In this document: positions 34,183 through 43,000 of the stretch, one piece after another
Position numbering within the stretch: position 1 is the stretch's first letter
How the letters are laid out: each line of letters begins with the position of its first letter
NCBI GenBank assembly: GCA_030706685.1
Contig: JAUZOA010000021.1
Span: 1-62,775, forward strand
Direction: 5' to 3'
Length of the DNA: 62,775 nucleotides
Source: Bacteroidota bacterium
GTDB taxonomy: Bacteria > Bacteroidota > Bacteroidia > Chitinophagales > Chitinophagaceae
Position numbers and translations under genes: made by a program
Notes under the pieces: generated by a model
The model's input: the letters and a program-made list of their open reading frames with translations, nothing else
What the model was told of the DNA's origin: nothing
Database searches by the model: none

Positions 34183-35193
34183 TTATTTTTTAAAATAATA
34201 TAACAAGAGCCCATATCCTACCCCTGCAGGGTCAGTTGTCCTGGCCGATTGAAAGGCCATAAATTTTCCATCGGTAGAAACAACAGGGTTGGATGCTTTA
34301 CCCCCGGTATAGTCATTGAAATTTGTCAATCGTACAAAATCTTTTCCCGTTCCATCAAGTTTCAGTTTCCAGATATCTATATTACCGGCGCCGGGTTCGC
34401 CCCCAAGCCATTGGCATTGCCGGTCGGATTCCACACAAGTATATAAACCGTCGGGAAAAATGCCTTCCGCTTCATTATAAGTTCCGGGCGCTTTTGAAAA
34501 ATTGGTCACCTCGTTTGTTTCGAGGTCTATCCCCATTACAGAAGCCTGTCCATGTGGCTCGTAACAAACAAAGGTCAATTTGGTATCATTATCATAAAAA
34601 TCCTGGGCTTCAAGACTACAGCTTTGATCCTTGCTTTCATACACTGTTTTTTTATTGATAAGCTTCGGTGTATCGCCTGAAAGATCTACATCCGCCATAA
34701 TAATTCGCGAAGCTCCGGGCGCAAGATCCGGCGCCTGTGTATGTGTTTGTGCAAAGGCAATTCTCATGTTCTTTTTGGAAATCGCCGCTCCCTCGCTCAT
34801 CTTTTGTCCAAGTTTGACCGGCTTTGCACCGCGTTCTTTACTAAGGAACCAAAGTTCGTTATCTCTTGAGCGGCTAACCTGTATATTTTCAAAATGATCA
34901 GGGCCGATGAGGATATAATCGCCGGTGGGCAGGTGCATAACACGAAGAAACGCGGCTGCGGGCACATTGCAGGTAAGGCATTGTATGATATGTGTTCTCA
35001 GGTCTATGACCATCGCGTCCCCAAAACTCTTTGACATGAAAGCCACGCTTTTATTATCGGGCGAGATATCTGCCCGCTCGCCAAAATGAGTCAGTATTTC
35101 AATATTTTTTGGAAGATGATCCAGCGGGTTCCCGGGTTTCCTTTTGTCAGTAAAAAAGAACAACAAAATTAACCCGGCCATGAATGGTTTCAT
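34183..35193 (-). CDS. secreted beta-propeller protein (TolB/PD40-like)
   Basis: 336 residues with an N-terminal signal or anchor (MKPFMAGLILLFFFTD). WD40-like repeats follow (ADISPDNKSVAFMSKSFGDA, GAAISKKNMRIAFAQTHT, NPVVSTDGKFMAFQSARTTD). The similarity is to the propeller of TolB-like and S9 peptidases, but there is no enzymatic domain. Cys pairs (CLTC, ESDRQCQWLGG) may form disulfides. The role is unknown; probably a periplasmic binding scaffold. Confidence 0.8.
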   Translation of the reverse strand: MKPFMAGLILLFFFTDKRKPGNPLDHLPKNIEILTHFGERADISPDNKSVAFMSKSFGDAMVIDLRTHIIQCLTCNVPAAAFLRVMHLPTGDYILIGPDHFENIQVSRSRDNELWFLSKERGAKPVKLGQKMSEGAAISKKNMRIAFAQTHTQAPDLAPGASRIIMADVDLSGDTPKLINKKTVYESKDQSCSLEAQDFYDNDTKLTFVCYEPHGQASVMGIDLETNEVTNFSKAPGTYNEAEGIFPDGLYTCVESDRQCQWLGGEPGAGNIDIWKLKLDGTGKDFVRLTNFNDYTGGKASNPVVSTDGKFMAFQSARTTDPAGVGYGLLLYYFKK

Positions 35194-35332
35194 ATTGACA
35201 TATTCATTTTAGTTGGGATAAAAACGATCCTGATTAAAATTATGTTTTTTTACCTATGATTTAAAAAGCAATTAATGAATGAGGTATTTCTTTATAGCAG
35301 AAAGACTATCAATGTCCACTTACCGGCATCCG

Positions 35333-35463
35333 GGCAGCGTCCCGGGGTGAAATATGGCCACAGAGTATCCCGGAGAAACAGGGAGCCGTGAGGGTTTCTC
35401 CGTGGCACTCTTTAACTCTGAGGTTCTCCGTGGCCATATAAATATTGAAACTGGGACACTGCC
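35333..35463. mobile_element. MITE-like element, copy B, with perfect 8-bp target duplication
   Basis: 131 bases. The left end GGCAGCGTCCCGGGGT and the right end AAACTGGGACACTGCC are inverted copies. GGCATCCG flanks it on both sides (35325-35332 and 35464-35471), and the match extends to 11 bases (CCGGCATCCGG) through coincidence with the element ends. The interior has GGCCACAGAGTATCCCGGAG and CTCTGAGGTTCTCCGTGGCC as inverted arms. It sits in the divergent promoter region between 34183 and 35592; the rest of that gap shows no gene. Confidence 0.88.
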
Positions 35464-35591
35464 GGCATCCGGAATGAGAAAGGAAAAAAGTCTACATTTA
35501 GTAATTAGTTTCATTTTAAAACCTGTTGCCCGGATCAATGCCCCGGAAAAAATCAACCAGGATGTAACGGAAGCGATCAATACAATTCATT

Positions 35592-36362
35592 ATGAAAGTT
35601 ATATCCTTTTTCTTACTATATATAATTGCCATGAACGCATTTTCACAGCTAAAACCGGTACCATCAGGTGTTATTCATTGGTCTGACCTGCCTGTAAAAA
35701 AAGATAACCAGCGGGAAACCCGCCGTATTGCTGAAGGTATTACCAACGAATTTGAATATTTCGAAATACATGCCACCACCCAGGAAAAGGGAGCTGCGCC
35801 AAGACCGCCCCATACCCAAAAAGACATAGAAGAGATAATCATTATAAAGGAAGGGGCACTAAAGTGCACTATAGGAAATAAAACGGCCGTACTGGGTCCC
35901 GGAAGTGTAATACTGATACCACCCCTGGAAATGCAAGCTTTTGAAAATACCGGGGACGGACCAGTCACTTACTATGTATTTATGTTCCGTTCCAAAAAAA
36001 CGATGAATATGGAAAGAAGCGCCCGGGCCGGCGGTGTTTTGTTATTAAATGCCGACTCATTAGCATTTAAAGAAACAGATAAGGGAGGCGCCCGGAAATA
36101 TTTTGACCGCCCTACAGCCATGTGTGAAAATTTTGAAATGCATGTCACAACCCTTAAAGATAAAGGACCCAGTCATTCACCCCATTCACATATTGATACA
36201 GAAATCATCCTGGTCATTGACGGTAACACTGAAATGAATATTGATGGAACCGTTTATAAAGCCGGGCCCGGCGATTTATTCATAGCCGAAAGCGGCAAAA
36301 TGCACGGTATCAGCAATGCGGCTGAAAAGCCCTGCAGCTATTTCGCATTCAAATGGAGATAA
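35592..36362 (+). CDS. secreted bicupin-domain protein
   Basis: 256 residues. The signal peptide ends at FSQ. Two cupin barrels follow: the first contains PRPPHTQKDIEEIIIIKEGA and VLGPGSVILIPP, the second SHSPHSHIDTEIILVIDGNT and KAGPGDLFIAESGKMHG. The second keeps the HxH...E...H metal-site pattern; the first is partly degenerate (one His, two Glu). Such pairs occur in dioxygenases, isomerases and (S)-ureidoglycine aminohydrolase-type proteins. Secretion makes a metabolic enzyme less likely; the function is unknown. Confidence 0.85.
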   Translation: MKVISFFLLYIIAMNAFSQLKPVPSGVIHWSDLPVKKDNQRETRRIAEGITNEFEYFEIHATTQEKGAAPRPPHTQKDIEEIIIIKEGALKCTIGNKTAVLGPGSVILIPPLEMQAFENTGDGPVTYYVFMFRSKKTMNMERSARAGGVLLLNADSLAFKETDKGGARKYFDRPTAMCENFEMHVTTLKDKGPSHSPHSHIDTEIILVIDGNTEMNIDGTVYKAGPGDLFIAESGKMHGISNAAEKPCSYFAFKWR

Positions 36363-36454
36363 TAGTTTTTATGCATAGCCGGTATACTTTGTGCCGGGCG
36401 CGCGGAAGTGAAATGATCATGCGTATCCTGAATAAGCATAGAAAAAAATAGAAC

Positions 36455-36462
36455 TACTTTTG
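36455..36462 (+). promoter_or_regulatory. Bacteroidota -7 element (TACTTTTG)
   Basis: An exact TAnnTTTG match 18 bases before the ATG at 36480. It would give a very short leader. The -33 region is not conserved. Confidence 0.4.
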
Positions 36463-36479
36463 CCGCAGATGCTATAATT

Positions 36480-37907
36480 ATGAAAGCGATCCAGTTCACC
36501 AAGCCGGCGATTTTTCTTTTTTATGCAGTCGCCTGTATCAACAAAAATCATAGTGAAACGATAAAAGACAATACTACAAAGGATACCGTTGTTGCCGCAA
36601 AGACTGTTATCTCCGATACATTTGAGGCAGGAAAAGTGATCCCCGCTGTTTTTTGCAGGGCCAATACCACTCAATCTTATGCTTTATACATTCCGGCAAA
36701 AGGCAATAACGAAGCCATGCCGGTTATTTATTTCTTTGACCCCCATGGCGCGGGGTCGTTCCCCTTGCAGAAATACAAAGCATTGGCGGATCTTTATGGT
36801 TTTATTTTGATAGGAAGCAATAATTCAAAGAACGGAAACGACTGGTCAACTCTTGAAAGTACCTGGAGCGCATTGTTTGACGATTCGCAGAAACGGTTAA
36901 AGATTAATGACAGCCGCATTTACACTTGTGGCTTTTCGGGCGGCGCCAAGGTCGCCAGCTATATGGGAATGAATCATCCTGAAGTAAAAGGCGTTATAGC
37001 CAACGGCGCTGGTTTGCCTGATATGACCCATGCCGGTAATTTTCATTTCAGTTTTACAGCTATTGCCGGAGAAGGAGATATGAATATGACCGACCTCGTT
37101 GCCATCAATAGCAGCCTTGACAAAACACCAACAAGGCATCGCATCCTCGTCTTCGACGGCAAACATGAATGGGCGCCTGAAAATACGATGAGCATCGCGT
37201 TTACCGGTTTACAACTCGATGCAATGCTGGAAAAACAGATCCCTTTAGACGAAGCCTTTATCAGCCACTATATTGCCGGCAGCAAAAGGAGAATTGATGC
37301 TCATTTAAAAACAAACAACTACCCGGAAGCTGAATCAGAGTGCCGGCTTTCCATCAACCTGCTCGACGGGTTGACCGGTAATGTAAATTGGTTTAAAGAA
37401 AAAGACGCTTCGCTTAAAAACAGTCCTGTATATCAAAAACAATGGCAGGCCAAACAAAATTTGCTTGCTGCCGAACAAAACACAAAGGAATTGTATATGC
37501 AGCAATTCCAGCAGGGCGATGTGAATTATTGGGTTAAAACTATCACCAATCTGCAGGCAAAGGCCAAAGCTTCAACCGCTGAAGGAGCCATGAACCAGCG
37601 TCTCCTGGCTTATTTATCACTCGCCTTTTATTCAATCAGCAACCAGTTGATAACAGGTCACCGGGATAAGGAAGCACAGCATTTTGTTGATCTCTATAAA
37701 ATGGTGGACGCTACCAACAGCGAAGCCTGGTATTTCTCCGCTATACTCAATGCCCGGAATAATAACGCTAACGCAACCCGGGACGATTTATTGAAAGCTG
37801 CCGCTAACGGTTTTAAAGATAAAGACCGGATGATGCAACAACCGGAATTTCTGAACCTCGGAACTCAAATCAACCTGGTAGAAATAGAATCTTTAATGGA
37901 GAAGTGA
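36480..37907 (+). CDS. lipoprotein esterase-like protein with helical C-terminus
   Basis: 475 residues. The N-terminus ends in a lipobox-like FYAVAC (Cys19). Residues about 55-260 form an alpha/beta hydrolase of the PHB-depolymerase/Esterase D kind: VIYFFDPHGAGSF, nucleophile elbow GFSGGA (Ser153) and FDGKHEWAPE (His). Residues about 265-475 are helical, TPR-like (AESECRLSINLLDGLTGN; QLITGHRDKEAQHFVDLYKM). It is probably a surface or periplasmic hydrolase tethered to the membrane. Substrate unknown. The esterase plus TPR layout is unusual but intact. Confidence 0.78.
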   Translation: MKAIQFTKPAIFLFYAVACINKNHSETIKDNTTKDTVVAAKTVISDTFEAGKVIPAVFCRANTTQSYALYIPAKGNNEAMPVIYFFDPHGAGSFPLQKYKALADLYGFILIGSNNSKNGNDWSTLESTWSALFDDSQKRLKINDSRIYTCGFSGGAKVASYMGMNHPEVKGVIANGAGLPDMTHAGNFHFSFTAIAGEGDMNMTDLVAINSSLDKTPTRHRILVFDGKHEWAPENTMSIAFTGLQLDAMLEKQIPLDEAFISHYIAGSKRRIDAHLKTNNYPEAESECRLSINLLDGLTGNVNWFKEKDASLKNSPVYQKQWQAKQNLLAAEQNTKELYMQQFQQGDVNYWVKTITNLQAKAKASTAEGAMNQRLLAYLSLAFYSISNQLITGHRDKEAQHFVDLYKMVDATNSEAWYFSAILNARNNNANATRDDLLKAAANGFKDKDRMMQQPEFLNLGTQINLVEIESLMEK

Positions 37908-37929
37908 GAAGGAAAAATGCCTTCGCTTG

Positions 37930-38088
37930 TTATGCTTTTTTCAGGTTATCCGCCGCCAGGAATACAACACCGATAACCGCCCAAAAAACAGCTTTGATCC
38001 AATTGTGTGTTTGAAAAGCTTCCAACATAGCAACACCAAAAAAAAGCAGGAATACCGTAAAATTTGTACTCAGTTTTATCTTTTTCAT
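37930..38088 (-). CDS. small two-helix membrane protein, 52 aa
   Basis: On the minus strand an ATG at 38088 opens MKKIKLSTNFTVFLLFFGVA, then HNWIKAVFWAVIGVVFLAAD, ending NLKKA. The two hydrophobic helices are joined by a short polar loop with His-Asn-Trp, and the ends are positively charged. This is a convincing small membrane protein despite its length. I do not recognise a family. It converges with the esterase-like gene (22-base gap). Confidence 0.7.
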   Translation of the reverse strand: MKKIKLSTNFTVFLLFFGVAMLEAFQTHNWIKAVFWAVIGVVFLAADNLKKA

Positions 38089-38162
38089 GATACTGTTTCA
38101 AATATTGATAGTCTAAGATGAGTCGTAAAAATTAAATAACCAATGATCTTTGTCAGGTCAGG

Positions 38163-38687
38163 ATGGATACCCAACAGGACCAGAATGACCTTCCTAAAAC
38201 CTTTCCCGTAACCAGCGTTAAAATGGACAGGATACGTTTTGAAGAAGGAGCCGCTATGATCAGCAATGTGCGCATTGCCATAGGCGCCCCTGATATGCGG
38301 AACAAATTACTCACGGAAGGAAAACTGGTCAGTTATGGTATCTATTTCGATGTGAACAAAGCAGCGGTGAAGAATGAATTGACAAAGTTATTTGACATTG
38401 ATGCGGCAAGGATTGAAACAAATGGCAAAGGTGAATCACAATCTATGACGCTGAATGACACAGCTTCGAACAAGGCATTGAACAGGAAAGTAGAATTTAT
38501 TAAGCTTGAATCCGGCCACCGATACAAGACCGGCAGAAAGAGAGTCAGAGCGCAAGCAAGCCATTTATTCGATAGAGCCCCGGTTATTAACGAGATATCG
38601 CTAATGAAAACCACTAATACCCACCAATACGGATACACTCTGCTTCGGGAATTGGATATATTTAAAGTTCTAAAATTCTATATTTAA
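38163..38687 (+). pseudogene. decayed OmpA-family C-terminal domain
   Basis: ISNVRIAIGAPDMRNKLLTE and LVSYGIYFDVNKAAVK are the normal entry to an OmpA domain. They are joined directly to LTKLFDIDAARIETNGKGES and NKALNRKVEF, which belong to its end. The 40-50 residues that hold the peptidoglycan-binding TD...N...R core are deleted. A stop lies just upstream of 38163, so the N-terminal part is also lost. After residue 120 the frame is nonsense up to 38687. It cannot bind peptidoglycan as it stands. Confidence 0.75.
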
Positions 38688-39187
38688 TGAAACGGAGTTA
38701 CCTGCTTCTCATTGTAACCCTGCTTACTGTATCGGCAATAAAAGCGCAAACACCTGTACAGTTGAATGATGATCTGGCCGGTATTACCGACTCCCTTTTT
38801 TCAAAAGGGCAAAAATGGGGTCTTACATTTACTGATGCTTATAAAGACGGCAATTACAGCCCGCTGAAACCGCTAACCGCCGGCATGTTGATATTTATCA
38901 ATTCCAAAATTGCTTATGTGCAAAACATGAAGGATATAAAAAACAGTAAGCCCCTGCGAATGGCGATGCTGGATCTGCTGGCTTTCGAAAAACAGATGAT
39001 TTCGGAAGATTTCCGCGCTTTTGAACTATTCGATTCCACTACGACGAAAGAAAAACTGCAAGCTGCACTGGATCAACTTACAGAAAAATCAAAGGAAGAA
39101 GATGCTTATGTCAGGAAAGTGGCTGCAGCGCAGCAGGTATATGCGGCTGAAAATGGTTTCACCATTGAGCCCGGGAAGCAGGAATGA
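38687..39187 (+). CDS. secreted hypothetical protein, 166 aa
   Basis: A signal peptide (MKRSYLLLIVTLLTVSAIKAQ) is followed by an all-helical domain: QLNDDLAGITDSLFSKGQKW, SKIAYVQNMKDIKNSKPLRM and TKEKLQAALDQLTEKSKEED. It resembles the 'LIC11966 family surface protein' group in general layout, but I am not certain. Its ATG overlaps the stop of the decayed OmpA frame. A lipoprotein gene follows 157 bases downstream. Confidence 0.75.
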   Translation: MKRSYLLLIVTLLTVSAIKAQTPVQLNDDLAGITDSLFSKGQKWGLTFTDAYKDGNYSPLKPLTAGMLIFINSKIAYVQNMKDIKNSKPLRMAMLDLLAFEKQMISEDFRAFELFDSTTTKEKLQAALDQLTEKSKEEDAYVRKVAAAQQVYAAENGFTIEPGKQE

Positions 39188-39344
39188 AAAAGCGATTCCT
39201 GTAAAATTGGCGATTGGTCAGAAACATTATTGGAAACTGTTGTTTTTAAAGCCTAATTTCATCAACCATTCAAACCGCGCTCAACTATCCCTCCGGAACA
39301 AAGTTTTTACTGACTTACAATTTTATAACCAAAACTACAAAAAC

Positions 39345-39869
39345 ATGAAACAGTATTTTTTATTATTGCTTGCGTCCACCGCGATTATCGTCGCCTGTAA
39401 CAACAAGGATGAAACAAAGACCTCTCCTGCTTCTACTTCAGGCAATCTTAAACTTCCGTACACAGCCGGTTATACTACCGACTTCAGCGATAATGTTTCC
39501 GATGAAGACTTATTATTGGTGCTTAATTCCTACAAATACTGGGAAACCGCCGACCTGAAAGCTTTGCGGGGCACTATGGGAGACAGCATGGTTGTTGATG
39601 GCGCCACCGGTTTTAAATTCCGGGGGCTCACCGATTCCCTCATGCCCAAATGGACGCTTTCAAGAGATAGCCTCAGTTCTGTAGTAATTACGATGGATGC
39701 ATGGAGGAAAAACCATACGAATAAAGACAGCATGAACTATATTACCACCTGGTACAAAGAAATTGATACGTATAAAACTGGGCGGGTAGACTCTGCCAAT
39801 TACGCGGACATCAACCAGGTAAAAAAAGGAAAGATAATCTGGTATTCCTCCTTTAAACAGAAATTATAG
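39345..39869 (+). CDS. lipoprotein with NTF2/SnoaL-like domain, 174 aa
   Basis: The ATG at 39345 opens MKQYFLLLLASTAIIVAC, a lipobox with Cys18; the longer frame back to 39021 overlaps the previous gene and is not used. The mature part NVSDEDLLLVLNSYKYWETADLKALRGTMGDSMVVDG (two adjacent segments) has the helix-then-strand layout of SnoaL/NTF2-like folds. Then come KWTLSRDSLSSVVITMDAWR and WTYKEIDTYKTGRVDSA-like strands. No enzymatic residues are obvious. It is probably a membrane-attached binding protein. A strong terminator follows. Confidence 0.75.
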   Translation: MKQYFLLLLASTAIIVACNNKDETKTSPASTSGNLKLPYTAGYTTDFSDNVSDEDLLLVLNSYKYWETADLKALRGTMGDSMVVDGATGFKFRGLTDSLMPKWTLSRDSLSSVVITMDAWRKNHTNKDSMNYITTWYKEIDTYKTGRVDSANYADINQVKKGKIIWYSSFKQKL

Positions 39870-39894
39870 TAAAGCCTGTTTTCACGGATTGGAT

Positions 39895-39928
39895 ATCCCG
39901 CTTGGATAATTACAGGCGGGATTTTTTT
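39895..39928 (+). terminator. rho-independent terminator after the lipoprotein gene
   Basis: ATCCCGCTTG and CAGGCGGGAT form a 10-bp stem with one mismatch, followed by TTTTTT at 39923. It separates two convergent genes (39869 and 39944). Confidence 0.85.
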
Positions 39929-39943
39929 GCAGGTTGAAGAAGA

Positions 39944-42124
39944 CTATTGGACATACCTGGACGCATTAAAAAGTTTAAGCACAAAGAGGCTCGCATTTTT
40001 TGTTGGCGGAATATATTCATTGAAAAGATTAAGCACGAACTCATCCTTCCGGAACCGGATGGCCAGTTCCTCCCATAACTTTATCCAGATAAGATCCTTT
40101 TTATTTTGCAGCGCCCTGTTAATCGTCCCGAGCATGGGGTCATTGATAAATTTTGATCCTGCTTTTTTTGAAACAATGATCTGCGCATCGGGACTGATAT
40201 CGGAAACGCTTAAGATATTGCTGTAACTGCCACAAGACCCCAATATTACCAGCTTAACCGACGGCTGCAATCTTTTCAACGTGTGGCCCAGGTGATAACT
40301 ATGCCCGCGGTGAACGAGAATGACGGGTACAATAGATTGCTGTTGCAAAAAAGCGCTTAAAGAATCCTGCGCCTGCAAATCCATTTCTTTTTCATTATCA
40401 AGCGGCAGGTTAGCGTAAACGATAACCGGTTGACCGGAAACAGAGCGGATAGTAACCCAGAGTTCATTTTTTGAAATCACCCATTTATGCGGATCTTTAA
40501 AAAGGTTAAGGAAATTACGGAAAGAGGAAATCCCATCTTTATCTCCATAAAATAGCACCTCTTCAATGATTTCGCCTGCTTTATTTTGCAGCGCTTTGAA
40601 TTCCAGTTTCCCATGATTGCCGAGATATGTCCATAATTTATTGACGGAATCTTTTTGGGTTACCAGTTCATATACTTGTTGCAAGATGCTATACAGGCGT
40701 ATGCCCGGATATAACTGACCGGACCGGCAGCGGTCAAGATTGGATTGAAGTTCGTTTTCGATCCATTCATTGATCCAGGGAACAGCACCCAGGCCGGTAA
40801 AAGAATCAGCTATGTCCATAGCTTTTTCAAGCCCTGAATCCGTATCACTTTCAATTCCCGTAATAAACCTGTTTAATAATTCCGCAGCTTTTTCCCTTGG
40901 CATACAGCTCAAAAAATCCGCCAGCGTATTATAATTAGCAGCCATCTGCATGAATTCCCGAAAATTATCATACTGCACTGCCCTGAACAATGAATCCGCC
41001 GGTTGAACCCTGAAATATTCCATCAGGCGCCTGTATAAGCCGAGATAACTCGACGTGTACAGTTCTTCCTGGCAACTGGTTATGATATAATATATATCTT
41101 CCATGCGCAGATCTTTTATCACGGCAAACCGGGTATTGTAGGGAGAATTATGCAGTTCATTTATCTGCTTCACATAAAAGGAAAAAGATTTTTCCTTTAT
41201 AGCATTCCTTAACGGAGCCTGGAAAATAAAAGAAGAATGGTTGGTATCGGCTATCTCTTCTTTTAGTGTATTGACCATGGATTGGAAATAGTCAGTAATA
41301 TCCATTCGTTTTTCAAGGATATCTCCGGCTGTTATTCTTTTTTCGGCCAGGGGCACTATAAAAGGCAGAAGCGTTGCTACGTCCGGATCATCAGAAATCG
41401 CTAGTACCTGTTGCAGGTATATATTTTTTTCGTTGCGAATGATCTCCTGCAAACCGGATTTACCCTTGTGCAGGTAAGAAGCCATTTTAAGCGGATCATG
41501 AGCCGCTGCAACGAGCAATAATGAATCGGCTAAAGGAAAGCCGGGAAACCATTCCAGGAAATGGAAAATATGTCCCGGGGAAGAGACTACAAGCTTATAA
41601 AGGGTGATTTCTTCAAGCAAAGTACATTCATCATATTGCCAGAAAGCAGCCGCCAGCAACCGGCTTCGCCCTGGGCTAAGGGATACCAGCCTATCAGCAT
41701 AGGGCTTGTGATAAAGCAGGGCGCTGAGTACCTGTTTATACGATTCCAGTACGCCGGGAATATCATATACGTCAATTTTTTTTAAGGAAATAGCCTGGTT
41801 CAGTTCCTTCATAAAATATACCAGGCTTTCTGTTGCTTTTACTTTTTCATCATCGGGTAATTCACCATCCTTCATTATATGCCGGTGAATACTGTCTGCT
41901 TCCGGCACAATAAACCGGGAAAGCCTGTCAGTAACGCCGGGATCCATCGAAGTCTTGTTAACATACCCGAGAAAACTGTATTGTTCTTCTTCCAGTTGTT
42001 CCCTCGCCACAACAAAAGCGGGAGGCTGTGCAAGGATCGAAAAGGGCATTGCTACCAGGAACGAAAGAAGGAAACATGTGACTATTTTTCGCCATACTAT
42101 CCATCTTATGATAAAAATATACAT
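39944..42124 (-). CDS. large secreted helical protein with clan CD (caspase/gingipain)-like C-terminus
   Basis: 726 residues. The signal peptide ends near SILAQ. Residues about 35-520 are helical and unlike anything I can name. Near the C-terminus PVILVHRGHSYHLGHTLKRL supplies His605/His608, and VKLVILGSCGSYSNILSV supplies Cys631 after a hydrophobic strand. A His-Gly motif plus a hydrophobic strand ending in xxSC is the catalytic layout of clan CD peptidases (gingipain, legumain, CHAT). The 23-26 residue spacing is a little short for the clan. The activity is an inference; it could equally be an inactive relative. Confidence 0.7.
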   Translation of the reverse strand: MYIFIIRWIVWRKIVTCFLLSFLVAMPFSILAQPPAFVVAREQLEEEQYSFLGYVNKTSMDPGVTDRLSRFIVPEADSIHRHIMKDGELPDDEKVKATESLVYFMKELNQAISLKKIDVYDIPGVLESYKQVLSALLYHKPYADRLVSLSPGRSRLLAAAFWQYDECTLLEEITLYKLVVSSPGHIFHFLEWFPGFPLADSLLLVAAAHDPLKMASYLHKGKSGLQEIIRNEKNIYLQQVLAISDDPDVATLLPFIVPLAEKRITAGDILEKRMDITDYFQSMVNTLKEEIADTNHSSFIFQAPLRNAIKEKSFSFYVKQINELHNSPYNTRFAVIKDLRMEDIYYIITSCQEELYTSSYLGLYRRLMEYFRVQPADSLFRAVQYDNFREFMQMAANYNTLADFLSCMPREKAAELLNRFITGIESDTDSGLEKAMDIADSFTGLGAVPWINEWIENELQSNLDRCRSGQLYPGIRLYSILQQVYELVTQKDSVNKLWTYLGNHGKLEFKALQNKAGEIIEEVLFYGDKDGISSFRNFLNLFKDPHKWVISKNELWVTIRSVSGQPVIVYANLPLDNEKEMDLQAQDSLSAFLQQQSIVPVILVHRGHSYHLGHTLKRLQPSVKLVILGSCGSYSNILSVSDISPDAQIIVSKKAGSKFINDPMLGTINRALQNKKDLIWIKLWEELAIRFRKDEFVLNLFNEYIPPTKNASLFVLKLFNASRYVQ

Positions 42125-42253
42125 GGCACGAGCAAAAGATTGTCACTAAAGGTAGCCCCCCATGCAGGCTTTATTGCTGACAGCAGGCATATAACGGGCT
42201 GAATTTGATCAGGAATATTTTCTAAGCTCCGGGAGGAGTCTCCTGCAATTTCC

Positions 42254-42373
42254 CGGTGAGGGTGTATCAAAAATCAGGGGAGAAAAACTTCTCGCAAAGA
42301 GCGACGGCCAAAAGTCTTAAATTTATCTCTTTACTCTTTTGGCCGTTTCATTGCGGGAAATACAAATACCCTT
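42254..42373. repeat. possible degraded inverted-repeat element (copy L)
   Basis: TTCTCGCAAAGAGCGACGGCC and its partial complement GGCCGTTTCATTGCGGGAAA (joined by CAAAAG...CTTTTG) form long imperfect arms. GGGTGTATCAAAA on the left and ACAAATACCC on the right are weakly inverted. It has the same style as copy K (CGCAACGG/CGCAAAG arms) but degraded ends. It lies between the peptidase-like gene and a small helical gene. Confidence 0.45.
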
Positions 42374-42402
42374 TGAAAGTCTTTTCTTATATCTCTCATT
42401 CA

Positions 42403-42633
42403 TTACTTTTTACCCGGAAATTTGTCAGCGACCTTGTTCAATAAATCTTTGGCGCCTTCTTTCAAATTTCCCAATTTCCCTTTGGCCTTTTCTGCCAGTT
42501 CGCTTTCTTTCGCTTTGCTTACCAATTCTTCTGCTTTTCCTTTTACTTTTTCTTTTACGTTTTCAGTAACAGTTCCGGCCTTGCTAAGCAGGGTTTCTTT
42601 TGTACCCTGTGGTACTTTCATTTTCTCTTCCAT
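42403..42633 (-). CDS. small Lys/Glu-rich helical protein, LEA-like
   Basis: 76 residues, nearly all charged or small, with amphipathic 11-residue periodicity (GTVTENVKEKVKGKAEELVS, KAKESELAEKAKGKLGNLKE, GAKDLLNKVADKF). This resembles CsbD/late-embryogenesis-type stress proteins, which protect membranes or proteins during drying or osmotic stress. A frame on the other strand over the same bases has no coding character. No signal peptide. Confidence 0.75.
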   Translation of the reverse strand: MEEKMKVPQGTKETLLSKAGTVTENVKEKVKGKAEELVSKAKESELAEKAKGKLGNLKEGAKDLLNKVADKFPGKK

Positions 42634-43000
42634 ATACTATTGTTTTTTAAGTTATTAATGTAAACAAGGTACAAACCCCGGAGAACCGGCCGCAATGACG
42701 GTCGTCAGCTTACCAGGTGAGTGCCATTAGCTGAAAAGTTCTCGTTCATCCCTTCGCTATCACTCTGCACAACCCCCATAGCGAAAACGGCATGGTCATT
42801 TTGATGAGCACCAGCAGTAGCGGAAATCATTCAGGACAATGCTTCTCTTGAAGTTGATATAACTAGCCGGCTCACCAATGAAAAGTAAGTGGCCAGCAGC
42901 ATTTGTTCTTCCGGTAAGGCTTTTGAATAAAGAAACAATACATCTCTGCCGGATTCGACTAGGGGAGCATGTTGTAGGAATGCATATGATTTTCCTTTCA
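42634..43000. other. 367-base stretch, no supported gene
   Basis: On the minus strand a 36-codon stretch (AFAMGVVQSDSEGMNENFSA-like, ending HLVS) near 42711-42830 has coding-like wording but no neighbours in frame. It may be a remnant of an older gene. Otherwise nothing is visible. Confidence 0.35.

Noticed and set aside
42422-42658. 78-codon plus-strand frame rich in Phe and Ser
   Set aside because: It is the antisense of the Lys/Glu-rich small protein at 42403-42633 and has the expected mirror composition.
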